Shown here: one piece after another, positions 25,552 through 32,689 of the stretch | How positions within the stretch are numbered: the first letter of the stretch is position 1 | How the letters are laid out: each line of letters begins with the position of its first letter | From: Muribaculaceae bacterium | GTDB lineage: Bacteria > Bacteroidota > Bacteroidia > Bacteroidales > Muribaculaceae | Direction: 5' to 3' | Length of the DNA stretch: 32,689 nucleotides | Assembly (NCBI GenBank): GCA_009775355.1 | Contig: VSPN01000032.1 | Coordinates: 1-32,689, forward strand | The notes under the pieces: model-generated | What the model saw: the letters and a program-made list of their open reading frames with translations, nothing else | What the model was told of the DNA's origin: nothing | Databases searched by the model: none | Position numbers and translations under genes: made by a program

Positions 25552-28500
25552 ATGAAGACACGCTTATTGGCCGGCATCGCCCTCATGGCGCTTGCAGCCG
25601 GCTCTCAGCTTGCGGCCAGACGCATTCCCGCCAGAGTGCAGGGCACGGACTATGCCGCCACACTCCCGGCCGACGGACGCCAGAAAGCATCCGACTGGGA
25701 ATGGGATCCCAACCCTGACGCTCCGGCGCTTCCGATGAATGAATTCACATTCGACGACATCGAGAACTGGACCGGAACAGGAGAAAACAAGGCCGCCCTC
25801 GTGATCCAGTGGAACGACCCTCGCGAGACACACGCCATAGTGTTCGGCTACCGCTGGGACGGCCTTGCCACCGGCGCCGACATGATAAAGGCTGTGGTCA
25901 AGAACAATCCGCGCCTGTACACACTGATGCAGTATACAAACGTATCCTCTCCCACCGACCCGCTCGGCGGATACACTATCAACGGATTCGGGTGGGACGC
26001 AGACAATGACGGCGACATCGCGCTCGTAGACACAAAAGATGGAGAGATCTACAACTCGGAAGATGGTTTTTTCGAGCATCCGAGAGGATATAATCCCGAA
26101 GTCGGAGGCAGTTCCGATTATGACTACGACGACTGGCTGGCTCTCGACGAGGACGATTACTGGGGAGCCGGATGGTATGTGAGTTACTGGAGCTATTGGG
26201 TCGGCCAGTTCGGCGAGACTCTCAGTTATTCAGGATGGGGGGCATCAGGACGCGTGCTTGAAGACGGAGCCTGCGACGGCTGGAATTATTCTCTTAACAT
26301 GATTCCCCGCGACTGGAAGGATTTCAAATCCGCGCCTTCGCTCATGCCGGAGGATGCAAAGACCGAATTTGCTGTCGGCGACCTTTTCTATAAGCTCATA
26401 GACTTTTCGAAAGGTACCGTCAAAGTTGTCAACCCCTCAGTGCTGACCACTGTCGAAAACGCGGCCTACAGGGATTTCGACAACGCCGACATCGTGATTC
26501 CCTCCACTTTCAGCGAAGGGGAACAGACCTACACGGTGATTGAGATAGACGACGAAGCATTCGCCGATGTCGCGGGTATTGTCTCGGTCACAATACCGGC
26601 ATCAGTCAGCAAGATCGGAGCCCGCGCATTCTTATACGATGAAGATCTTATGGAAATAAAGGGAGGTGACGGCGCAATCCTTGAGAAAACGGTGAAAAGC
26701 ATCGGAGAAGAAGCGTTCGCCGGCTGCTCGCTGGAGACCTTATTTCTGCCGGAGGCCATGAAAGTCATCCCCAGAGGAATATACAAGAACTGTTCTCTCA
26801 CCGGCACACTGACAATTCCATCGACAGTAGAGGAAATATCAGACGAGGCATTCGAAAACAACCCTATCGAGGCAATATCAATTCCGTCATCGGTCAAGAA
26901 GATCGGAAGCGCGGCGTTCCACTGCAGTCTGATCAAGACTGTCAGCTCTGTTTCCTTCTATCCTCCGGTTCTTGATTCCAATGCATTCACAACCGCCACA
27001 TACAGATCGGCGACCCTCGTCGTGCCCGACGGCTTCGCCGGCGCATATGCCGGTGCCGACGGCTGGATGCGGTTCACCACTACCGGTTCGATGACAGTAG
27101 ATGTAAACAATGGCGACATGTTCGCACTTGACGGCGTGACATATTCTGTGACCGACTCTTCGGAAGAAACACCTTCGGTAAAAATCTCGTATGCGAAAGT
27201 CGACGGCAAACCTGACCGCACGAAGATAGCGGCTGCCAACAAAGCTGCCTATACGGGTGCTGTAACCGTGCCTGAAAAGATCCGCCTCATGGGTCGCGAT
27301 TACAAGATTACAGCCATCAATGACTCGGCGTTCTACGGGGCATCCGAGATGACATCGCTCTCAATCGAAGCGAAAGTCGAGACTATCGGCGCACACACCT
27401 TTTATGACTGCACAAAGCTCGCCGAGGTCACACTCCCCTCGACAGTAAAGGAAATCGGCACATATGCATTCTCATATTCAGGCATAACATCGATCACTCT
27501 TCCCGAGGGAACAGAGAGACTCGGCGACCGGGTCTTCTTCCAGTGCAACGCATTGGAAACTGTCAACATTCCGGAAGCTCTGGATGAAATCCCCGCTTAC
27601 TGCTTCTCTTACTGCACATCGCTCACAAGCCTCAATTTCGGTGACAATATCAAGGAATTCGGCACGGATGCGATGCAGAACTGCACAAGTCTCACTGAAG
27701 TCAGACTGCCGGCTTCGTTGACAAAAATCGGGACCAGAAACTTCGTGAACTGCTCCTCCCTTGAGAAGATCGACATTCCCGCGACCGTATCGGAAATAGG
27801 GAATTCAGCATTCTCGGGCTGCAAGAACCTTGTCATAACTCTGCCCGAAGGAGTCACAGCCATCGGCACCGAGGCTTTCAAGGCCACCGGCAACACTGCT
27901 TTTGTTCTCCCCAATAGTATCACGACGTTAAGCAACAGTCTTTTCAACAGTTGTGAAAAACTGACAGAAGTCACAATCGGAAACGAAGTGACATCTATAG
28001 GGTCAAGCGTTTTTGCAAACTGCAAAAAGCTCACGACCCTCGGAGTATCGGTTTCTGAACAGGATGAGGGCTATCCGGCACGCCAGACAGTTCCGGGCAT
28101 TGTCTTCCCCGCCTCGCTTTCCTCTATCGGCAACAGTGCCTTCCAGTCATGCGAGGCCATCACGACAGTCTCTGTGCCTGAAACCGTGACAAAACTCGGC
28201 ACCAACGTGTTCCAGGGTTCAGGAATAACCGAGGCAGAACTTCCCAACTCGATCACAGCCGGCTCCAACGCACTGTTCCAGTCATGCGCAAATCTCAGGA
28301 AAGTGACACTCGGCAACAGAATGAAATCAGTCGGTCAGAACATGTTCCGCGACTGCACGGCTCTTGAGACAATCTCTGTCAAGGGAGCGGAAGAGACTCC
28401 GGAGACTCCGGCATTCAATCTGCCCCCGACTCTGACCTCGATAGGCACCTGGGCCTTCGCAAACTGCAAGAAAATGACCTCGATCGTCATTCCTGACGGT

Positions 28501-29397
28501 GTCACATCTATCGGTGCGAACGATTTCGACGGATGCTCGGCTCTTGCCTCGGTTACTCTTCCCGCCCGACTGTCCACTATCGGCAACAATGCGTTCCGCA
28601 ACACCGCCATTACCGAACTGACTCTTCCGGCGACAACCGGCGACATGGCATACACATCAGACATTCTTTACGGATGCCCCGAAGGAACAAAAGTATATGT
28701 CTGCAACACCGGAACTCCCAAAAGAGCCGGCAGCAATCTCTGGCGTCTCGCCACAGGGAAATATGCGCAAATAGCAGTCCCGGCCGGGAAAAAATCCGAT
28801 TATACGGCAGCCGCAGGCTGGAAAAACTCCGTGATCTCGGAAGTGATGCCCGACGGGATCGAATGCGCCTACACCGTTGACGACAACGGCTCGGACGACG
28901 TGGAGATCAGAGTCGAGGCCGGTTTCACATATGAGACAGAACTGCCCGCAATGTTCCGCGAAGCCAACGACCTCTGCCTCTTCACAGACCAGGCCGAATT
29001 CAATGTGCTCTACCGTGAGGCGACGACAACGGAAGATACTCCTGACAGCATAGCGGAGGAGGGAGACGACGCCGGCATTTCCGGGTTCACCTCCACTCCC
29101 CTCTCGCTTGACACCGAAGGCTCAGGCTCATTCTTCATGACTCGCCCCGAGAAGACCACTGCCTACGATGTCATGCTCTCCGCCGCGACAGGAGAGACAA
29201 CCGTGACAGGAACTTCCGGAACGTTCACACTCACCGGCAAAATTGAGACAGGCATGACTGTTGTGACTGACGGGTGCGACGCAGAGACAGAGATCTATAC
29301 TCTTGACGGCCTCAGAGTAAACGGAAACAGCGGACTCCAACCCGGAATCTACGTAACCGTGCGCTCTGGCAAAACATCCAAGGTCATTGTCAAATAA
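25552..29397 (+). CDS. Giant secreted protein: unnamed B12-operon domain fused to BspA-type leucine-rich repeats
   Basis: The ATG at 25552 gives 1281 residues with a signal peptide (MKTRLLAGIALMALAAGSQLAA). Residues about 66-255 repeat the domain of the preceding gene: IENWTGTGENKAALVIQWND, FGYRWDG, GADMIKAVV, YDYDDW, WGAGWYVSYWSYWVG and LSYSGWGASGRVLEDGACDGWNY. Two blocks of LRR_5/BspA-type repeats follow (about 335-505 and 590-1030), with units such as VTIPASVSKIGARAF and VTLPSTVKEIGTYAF. A beta region leads to a C-terminal sorting-like end (EIYTLDGLRVNG, GIYVTVRSG, KVIVK). BspA repeats usually mediate surface adhesion or protein contact. The gene is 35 nt after its neighbour and followed by a 10-bp hairpin. 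It has no lipobox. Confidence 0.75.
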   Translation: MKTRLLAGIALMALAAGSQLAARRIPARVQGTDYAATLPADGRQKASDWEWDPNPDAPALPMNEFTFDDIENWTGTGENKAALVIQWNDPRETHAIVFGYRWDGLATGADMIKAVVKNNPRLYTLMQYTNVSSPTDPLGGYTINGFGWDADNDGDIALVDTKDGEIYNSEDGFFEHPRGYNPEVGGSSDYDYDDWLALDEDDYWGAGWYVSYWSYWVGQFGETLSYSGWGASGRVLEDGACDGWNYSLNMIPRDWKDFKSAPSLMPEDAKTEFAVGDLFYKLIDFSKGTVKVVNPSVLTTVENAAYRDFDNADIVIPSTFSEGEQTYTVIEIDDEAFADVAGIVSVTIPASVSKIGARAFLYDEDLMEIKGGDGAILEKTVKSIGEEAFAGCSLETLFLPEAMKVIPRGIYKNCSLTGTLTIPSTVEEISDEAFENNPIEAISIPSSVKKIGSAAFHCSLIKTVSSVSFYPPVLDSNAFTTATYRSATLVVPDGFAGAYAGADGWMRFTTTGSMTVDVNNGDMFALDGVTYSVTDSSEETPSVKISYAKVDGKPDRTKIAAANKAAYTGAVTVPEKIRLMGRDYKITAINDSAFYGASEMTSLSIEAKVETIGAHTFYDCTKLAEVTLPSTVKEIGTYAFSYSGITSITLPEGTERLGDRVFFQCNALETVNIPEALDEIPAYCFSYCTSLTSLNFGDNIKEFGTDAMQNCTSLTEVRLPASLTKIGTRNFVNCSSLEKIDIPATVSEIGNSAFSGCKNLVITLPEGVTAIGTEAFKATGNTAFVLPNSITTLSNSLFNSCEKLTEVTIGNEVTSIGSSVFANCKKLTTLGVSVSEQDEGYPARQTVPGIVFPASLSSIGNSAFQSCEAITTVSVPETVTKLGTNVFQGSGITEAELPNSITAGSNALFQSCANLRKVTLGNRMKSVGQNMFRDCTALETISVKGAEETPETPAFNLPPTLTSIGTWAFANCKKMTSIVIPDGVTSIGANDFDGCSALASVTLPARLSTIGNNAFRNTAITELTLPATTGDMAYTSDILYGCPEGTKVYVCNTGTPKRAGSNLWRLATGKYAQIAVPAGKKSDYTAAAGWKNSVISEVMPDGIECAYTVDDNGSDDVEIRVEAGFTYETELPAMFREANDLCLFTDQAEFNVLYREATTTEDTPDSIAEEGDDAGISGFTSTPLSLDTEGSGSFFMTRPEKTTAYDVMLSAATGETTVTGTSGTFTLTGKIETGMTVVTDGCDAETEIYTLDGLRVNGNSGLQPGIYVTVRSGKTSKVIVK

Positions 29398-29423
29398 CAA
29401 CTGATACCATAGTGATTACCGCC

Positions 29424-29458
29424 GGCGGGAGGAATGTCTGCAATGGCATCCTCCCGCC
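29424..29458 (+). promoter_or_regulatory. Intercistronic hairpin in the B12 operon
   Basis: GGCGGGAGGA (29424-29433) and TCCTCCCGCC (29449-29458) pair perfectly over 10 bp around a 15-base loop. There is no U-run, so it is more likely an mRNA-stability or processing element than a terminator. It lies 20 bp before the last gene and is the only clear structured gap in the operon. Confidence 0.55.
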
Positions 29459-29477
29459 AATTTCAATCGACACCATA

Positions 29478-30854
29478 ATGATGAAAACAAAAATACTGCT
29501 GACGACAGCAATAGCAGCAGCCGCCTTTCAGACGGGATACGCCGAAACTGACACTGACTATTCATCGGGCGTGTTTATCGTCAACGAAGACTGGTACGGT
29601 CATCAGAACTCCACTGTCAACTACCTGCTGCCCGATGACCCTGACGGCGACTTCTGGCACTACCGTGTGATCCAGGCCGAAAACCCTGGACGCGAGCTGG
29701 GATGCACCAACCAGTACGGACAACTGTGGCGCGGACGCCTCTACCTGATAGCCAAACAGGAAAAAGACCCCGGAGCCGACATAACCGGAGGCCGAATCAC
29801 AGTGGCCGACGCCGCTACAATGAAGATACTTTTCCAGAGCGAACTGATCGACCCGTCGGGCAAGCAGTGCGACGGAAGAGGATTCGTCGGCATCGATGAC
29901 CATAAAGGCTACATATCTACAAGCAACGGAATCTGGATCTTCGATCTCGACACCTATGAGGTCAAAGGACAGATCGAGGGCACAGCAAACCCGAACGCGG
30001 GCGACGACCGGCCGAACACCGACCCGACCGGTTCGCTCTATCACGGGCAGTCAGGCTCGATGGTGCTCGCCGAAGGAAAAGTCTTCGCCGCACACCAGCA
30101 GGCCGGCCTCCTTATAATCGACACCGCGACCGACCGCGTCATAAAGACGATCCCGATGGATATCGTTCAGGAAAAAGCCGGCATAGGATCGGTGGTACGC
30201 GCAAAAGATGGCTCGCTCTGGCTGAGCGTTGCCCGCAACATCCAGGGCACCGGCACCACACTCCCGTATATGGTCAGGGTAGATCCGCGCACTTTCGAGA
30301 CTGAAGTCATCGATATCGCAGAGGGAATGTATCCCCCCTCGAATTCGTGGTACGCCTGGACTCCCGACGCCTTCTGCGCATCGGCTGTCAACAACACTCT
30401 CTACTGGAAAGGGGGCTCGACAAGCTGGTTTACCGGCACCAAAATCTTCAGATTCGATGTCGACATACGCCGCATGGAAAAAATCATAGACCTCGACGAG
30501 GATGGCGAGAACTGGAAACTATACGGCTGCTCGATGCGAGTGCATCCGGTGACCGACGAGATATACATGTCGCTTTATCATGAATTCAGCATCCCGACCT
30601 ATGTCACACGGCGCTACACAGCCGACGGCGTGAAGATTCGCGACTATGAAATGATCAGCAACTATTGGTTTCCCTCTATTCCACTTTTCGCACAGGATCC
30701 CGACGCTCTCCCCGCCGGAACAAAAGTCGTGAGCCCTGATGACGATGACGTAACCAGATACTACAACACCCAGGGAATGGAGATTTCCGAACCGCAGTCT
30801 GGAGAAATCGTGATAATACGCCGCGGATCGAGAACCTTCAAAAAGGTGATGTGA
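29478..30854 (+). CDS. Secreted beta-propeller protein (DUF5074/BtuG-like)
   Basis: The paired ATGs at 29478 and 29481 start a signal peptide (MMKTKILLTTAIAAAAFQTGYA), giving 458 residues; the upstream frame crosses the hairpin and is rejected. The propeller opens with VFIVNEDWYGHQNSTVNYL, matching the first blades of the two other propellers in the operon. Later blades include GRITVADAATMKILFQS, GIWIFDLDTYEVKGQIEG and GLLIIDTATDRVIKTIPM. NYWFPSIPLF matches a segment of the 777-residue protein. The final ~35 residues (RYYNTQGMEIS, then IVIIRRGSRTFKKVM) look like a short sorting-type end. No lipobox is present. It is predicted to be a secreted surface protein that binds a corrinoid or a partner; the function is inferred from context. 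Confidence 0.72.
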   Translation: MMKTKILLTTAIAAAAFQTGYAETDTDYSSGVFIVNEDWYGHQNSTVNYLLPDDPDGDFWHYRVIQAENPGRELGCTNQYGQLWRGRLYLIAKQEKDPGADITGGRITVADAATMKILFQSELIDPSGKQCDGRGFVGIDDHKGYISTSNGIWIFDLDTYEVKGQIEGTANPNAGDDRPNTDPTGSLYHGQSGSMVLAEGKVFAAHQQAGLLIIDTATDRVIKTIPMDIVQEKAGIGSVVRAKDGSLWLSVARNIQGTGTTLPYMVRVDPRTFETEVIDIAEGMYPPSNSWYAWTPDAFCASAVNNTLYWKGGSTSWFTGTKIFRFDVDIRRMEKIIDLDEDGENWKLYGCSMRVHPVTDEIYMSLYHEFSIPTYVTRRYTADGVKIRDYEMISNYWFPSIPLFAQDPDALPAGTKVVSPDDDDVTRYYNTQGMEISEPQSGEIVIIRRGSRTFKKVM

Positions 30855-31149
30855 ACATTCACAGCAACCAACGGCTGCTCATATTCTGTCATTTTGTCAT
30901 AATAGCCCCCAGTTTCGAGCCAACAATATATTTCAGATTTGACAAAATGATAAAAATCAGCATTTTAACATATGTTTAAGGATAAAATTCTCACATACTT
31001 TTCCCAAAATATCGAAAAGATTATACTTTATTGCACAAAAAGTATCAAAATATGCAAAGTTAATCGAACTGACTGTAGTTCATAAGTTAATTAATCATAA
31101 TGCCATAACTTTTCTTGTAAAATTATTTTTTTGTTAGAGGAATTTTATA
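30855..31149. other. AT-rich noncoding region after the B12 operon
   Basis: No convincing gene is present. An imperfect 7-bp hairpin (about 30864-30880) could end the operon but lacks a U-run. TCATTTTGTCA (30889-30899) and TGACAAAATGA (30940-30950) are an 11-bp inverted pair 40 bp apart. A minus-strand TAACTTTG box at 31055-31062 points left into this region, opposite the operon, with no minus-strand gene in front of it. Confidence 0.5.
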
Positions 31150-31157
31150 TAACTTTG
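31150..31157 (+). promoter_or_regulatory. -7 box of small RNA copy 2
   Basis: TAACTTTG is a perfect TAnnTTTG box, five bases before GTGTTTTTCAT, the same distance as in copy 1. It is about 90 bp from the oppositely oriented box at 31055-31062. Confidence 0.6.
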
Positions 31158-31161
31158 CAAC

Positions 31162-31231
31162 GTGTTTTTCATGGTATTAGATTTAAGGTTAGAGGATTAG
31201 TTGTCGTGAGACAATTAATCTTTTCTTTTTT
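31162..31231 (+). ncRNA. Short structured RNA, family copy 2
   Basis: A transcript of about 70 nt is predicted. It begins GTGTTTTTCATGGTATT, differing from copy 1 at one of 17 positions, followed by AGATTTAAGGTT. An 11-bp stem (31195-31205 with 31210-31220, one G-U) is capped by GTGA, a GNRA loop, and followed by a T-rich tail. The stem sequence is unrelated to copy 1 yet has the same length, loop class and tail. The nearest downstream gene is convergent on the minus strand, so this copy does not look like a leader. Confidence 0.68.
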
Positions 31232-31357
31232 ACTCTGTTTCAAACCTTTACACCACACCTACACCACTCAGACAAAGAGAAGCCTCTCTGAAACCCGATA
31301 AAAAAGAGGTCTGCATCCGCCCATTATAAGCACCTGACAAGAGAAAGAGGCCGCACT

Positions 31358-32038
31358 TCACCAACCTTTCGTACTGACCACGCTGATTACTTTCCACACC
31401 TCCGCGACCATATCCTTGGGAAGCGCTTCGTCTCCCACCTCACTGTTATATGAATGCGCGAGCAGAAAGTTATGCGGATCCTCTTCATATCTGACAATAT
31501 TTTTAGTCATCCTCCTGCCGTCATTGAGAACGATCACAAAATCATTGCCATAGCCGATATAGTCGCGCCACATAGCGACACGCCTGATATGCAGGATCGA
31601 CCCGGCCGGGATGACCGGCGCCATGGAGTCTCCATACTGACACACCGCAATATCACCCTTCTCGCAATTCATGAATGGCACAGACACACCCGACTGCCCC
31701 CACGACTCCGCCGCCACTCCGTCTATGACAAGACATCCTATAGCCTTGATATCGACAAGAGGCAGAGTATCGACAGAATAAAGAGCCCCCTCCGGTATCG
31801 GCACAGCCACCGCCTTTTCATCCTTGATCATGCTTCCGGTTCCTGTCAGCAACCATGCCATATCAATATTCAAGTATTTATCTTGAATTTTCCTGGCAAG
31901 ATCTTTGGAAATACCACATCTTCCTGCCTTAATATCATAAAATACCTGAGGACTCGACAGTCCTATTTCCTTTGATAATCTATTGGCAGAAATGCCAATA
32001 TGCTCTAAAAGCATTTTAAGTCTTTCAAAATCAGACAT
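31358..32038 (-). CDS. HTH / S24-family (LexA/CI-like) transcriptional repressor
   Basis: This 226-residue protein has an N-terminal helix-turn-helix at about residues 15-45 (SANRLSKEIGLSSPQVFYDIKAG) and a C-terminal S24 peptidase-like domain. The putative dyad is Ser138 in YGDSMAPVIPAGS and Lys179 in GRRMTKNIVR, as in LexA and phage CI repressors. A clear Ala-Gly cleavage bond is not obvious, so autocleavage is uncertain. Such proteins are common in Bacteroidetes chromosomes and prophages, and no phage structural genes are visible here. Its upstream region has a 9-7-9 palindrome covering the -33 box of a divergent promoter, which would let it repress that promoter and perhaps itself. Confidence 0.82.
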   Translation of the reverse strand: MSDFERLKMLLEHIGISANRLSKEIGLSSPQVFYDIKAGRCGISKDLARKIQDKYLNIDMAWLLTGTGSMIKDEKAVAVPIPEGALYSVDTLPLVDIKAIGCLVIDGVAAESWGQSGVSVPFMNCEKGDIAVCQYGDSMAPVIPAGSILHIRRVAMWRDYIGYGNDFVIVLNDGRRMTKNIVRYEEDPHNFLLAHSYNSEVGDEALPKDMVAEVWKVISVVSTKGW

Positions 32039-32073
32039 ATCAATAATCTAAATAAAATTTATTAAAGTTTTTC

Positions 32074-32098
32074 TATTGAATTATTTGGAAATTCAATA
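32074..32098. promoter_or_regulatory. Palindromic operator candidate
   Basis: TATTGAATT (32074-32082) and AATTCAATA (32090-32098) are perfect inverted half-sites with a seven-base spacer, 36 bp before the S24 repressor gene. The spacer holds the TTTG -33 box of the plus-strand promoter. Site size and spacing suit a dimeric HTH repressor. Confidence 0.6.
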
Positions 32099-32115
32099 AT
32101 AACACATTAACTTTG
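32084..32115 (+). promoter_or_regulatory. Divergent promoter facing away from the S24 repressor
   Basis: TTTG at 32084-32087 and TAACTTTG at 32108-32115 are 20 bp apart, a full Bacteroidetes promoter match. Predicted start is near 32121, and the -33 box lies within the palindromic operator. Confidence 0.65.
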
Positions 32116-32150
32116 CAATCAAATCATAGTGTCCTTCATACCCGGAAACT

Positions 32151-32486
32151 GTGAGCGTCATCAATAACAGCCAACCGACAACAGTCTCAAAACGCAATGT
32201 AATGGAACAAGGCAGAACAGCACCCACCCGCCGTATACGCGCCCTGAGAGATCATGAGGCAGAATCCGGACGCAGACCAATACGCTATGGATCAAACCAC
32301 AGAGTGCCGCCACATCCGACACCCGCAGAGAGATGCAAAGCATGCCGGACTCTACACGACAGCAACACAGACATACAAGCATGCAGGCATGCTTATTACG
32401 CAGACCGGGACATATGTACGACAAAATTACATTTTTTTTGTCAGATTTCAGAATTCATCTTGAACATCACGAATAATACGCCATAA
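32151..32486 (+). CDS. Possible small gene behind the divergent promoter (uncertain)
   Basis: A GTG-started frame of 111 codons (or 94 from the ATG at 32202) lies about 30 bp after the predicted transcription start of the repressor-controlled promoter. The product is basic, rich in Arg and His, with a CKACRTLHDS cysteine pair, and matches nothing I recognise. A second frame (32254-32463) overlaps it, and composition does not clearly favour either. The perfect palindrome at 32377-32394 lies inside. It may be noncoding. It is listed because of the promoter context only. Confidence 0.25.
   Translation: MSVINNSQPTTVSKRNVMEQGRTAPTRRIRALRDHEAESGRRPIRYGSNHRVPPHPTPAERCKACRTLHDSNTDIQACRHAYYADRDICTTKLHFFCQISEFILNITNNTP
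32377..32394. repeat. 18-bp GCATGC palindrome
   Basis: AAGCATGC and GCATGCTT are perfect inverted halves separated by AG. Another AGCATGC lies about 40 bp upstream. It could be a binding site or a seven-bp RNA hairpin with a CAGG loop. No U-run follows at once. Confidence 0.4.
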
Positions 32487-32689
32487 TCAATAATTTTACA
32501 GTACCGATACAAGTCAGTCCGGGAAAGCCATGCCACACATCAGGTCAGACCGGAAAGAAAACGAACAAACAATATATTAACCATTTAATAAGAACAATCT
32601 ATGAAGAAAACCTTAGTTAGGGATATTCAGTTAATGGCTTGATTTATCAAGCTGAAAATGGAGCGTGGTCGCCCTATGGCGGTGCTGTT
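32487..32689. other. No assignable gene at the right edge
   Basis: An ATG at 32601 opens only a 13-codon frame. A perfect GCTTGA-TTTA-TCAAGC hairpin follows at 32637-32652. The final 50 bases are open in two frames, but too little is visible to decide whether a gene starts here. Confidence 0.4.

Noticed and set aside
31055..31062. Minus-strand TAACTTTG box as promoter of an antisense RNA to the B12 operon
   Set aside because: Only a -7 box is present, with no convincing -33 box, terminator or gene in that direction. Noted in the region entry but not called.
32601..32642. ATG frame MKKTLVRDIQLMA at the right edge
   Set aside because: It stops after 13 codons. The window ends too soon to judge a frameshift or a leader peptide.
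1..32689. CRISPR arrays, tRNA or rRNA genes, toxin-antitoxin pairs, prophage structural genes
   Set aside because: I looked for regularly spaced repeats, tRNA-like cloverleaf and TPsiC motifs, and phage hallmark proteins and saw none.

Overview
The window looks like a chromosomal segment of a Bacteroidales bacterium, most likely a gut Muribaculaceae-type genome. This rests on the moderately high GC coding sequence, repeated -7 promoter boxes of the form TAnnTTTG (the Bacteroidetes sigma-factor consensus), DUF3467, DUF2851 and DUF5074 proteins, a BspA-type leucine-rich-repeat protein and a Bacteroidetes-style corrinoid uptake operon. The genus-level placement is inference.

Left part (1-9470): two minus-strand housekeeping genes (an MBL-fold hydrolase and an RsmI-like methyltransferase) face away from a plus-strand run. 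That run is an RsmF/NSUN-type RNA methyltransferase, a copper-type P1B ATPase, a 74-residue HMA protein, a TcdA-like ThiF-family enzyme, a LolD-like ABC ATPase, and then DUF3467 with cysS, closed by a strong terminator. A 201-bp imperfect palindrome with 21-bp terminal inverted repeats sits between a promoter and the NSUN gene and ends one base before its ATG.

Middle (9470-17240): a Y1/HUH (RAYT-like) transposase with a long extra C-terminal domain is preceded by several hairpins. Next are a minus-strand rluA-like / PAP2-like / ispG operon and a DUF2851 gene, then rubrerythrin and recO. A small RNA with a GNRA-capped terminator hairpin lies upstream of rubrerythrin. A second member of the same RNA family lies about 15.6 kb away at 31162.

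Right part (17241-30854): a cobalamin riboswitch with an intrinsic terminator precedes seven tightly spaced co-directional genes. These are a BtuB-like TonB-dependent receptor, a BtuG-like beta-propeller lipoprotein, a second surface lipoprotein, a large beta-propeller protein, a protein with a domain I cannot name, a 1281-residue protein joining the same domain to BspA-type LRRs, and a third beta-propeller protein. The first two accessory proteins have lipoprotein signals. The last four have ordinary signal peptides and C-termini resembling type IX secretion sorting domains. I infer a B12-repressed corrinoid capture operon that uses two surface-display routes and contains an uncharacterised domain family.

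Right edge (30855-32689): noncoding sequence with the second small RNA, then an S24/LexA-type repressor gene on the minus strand. Its upstream region carries a 9-7-9 palindrome that covers the -33 box of a divergent promoter, suggesting a genetic switch. What that promoter expresses is unclear.
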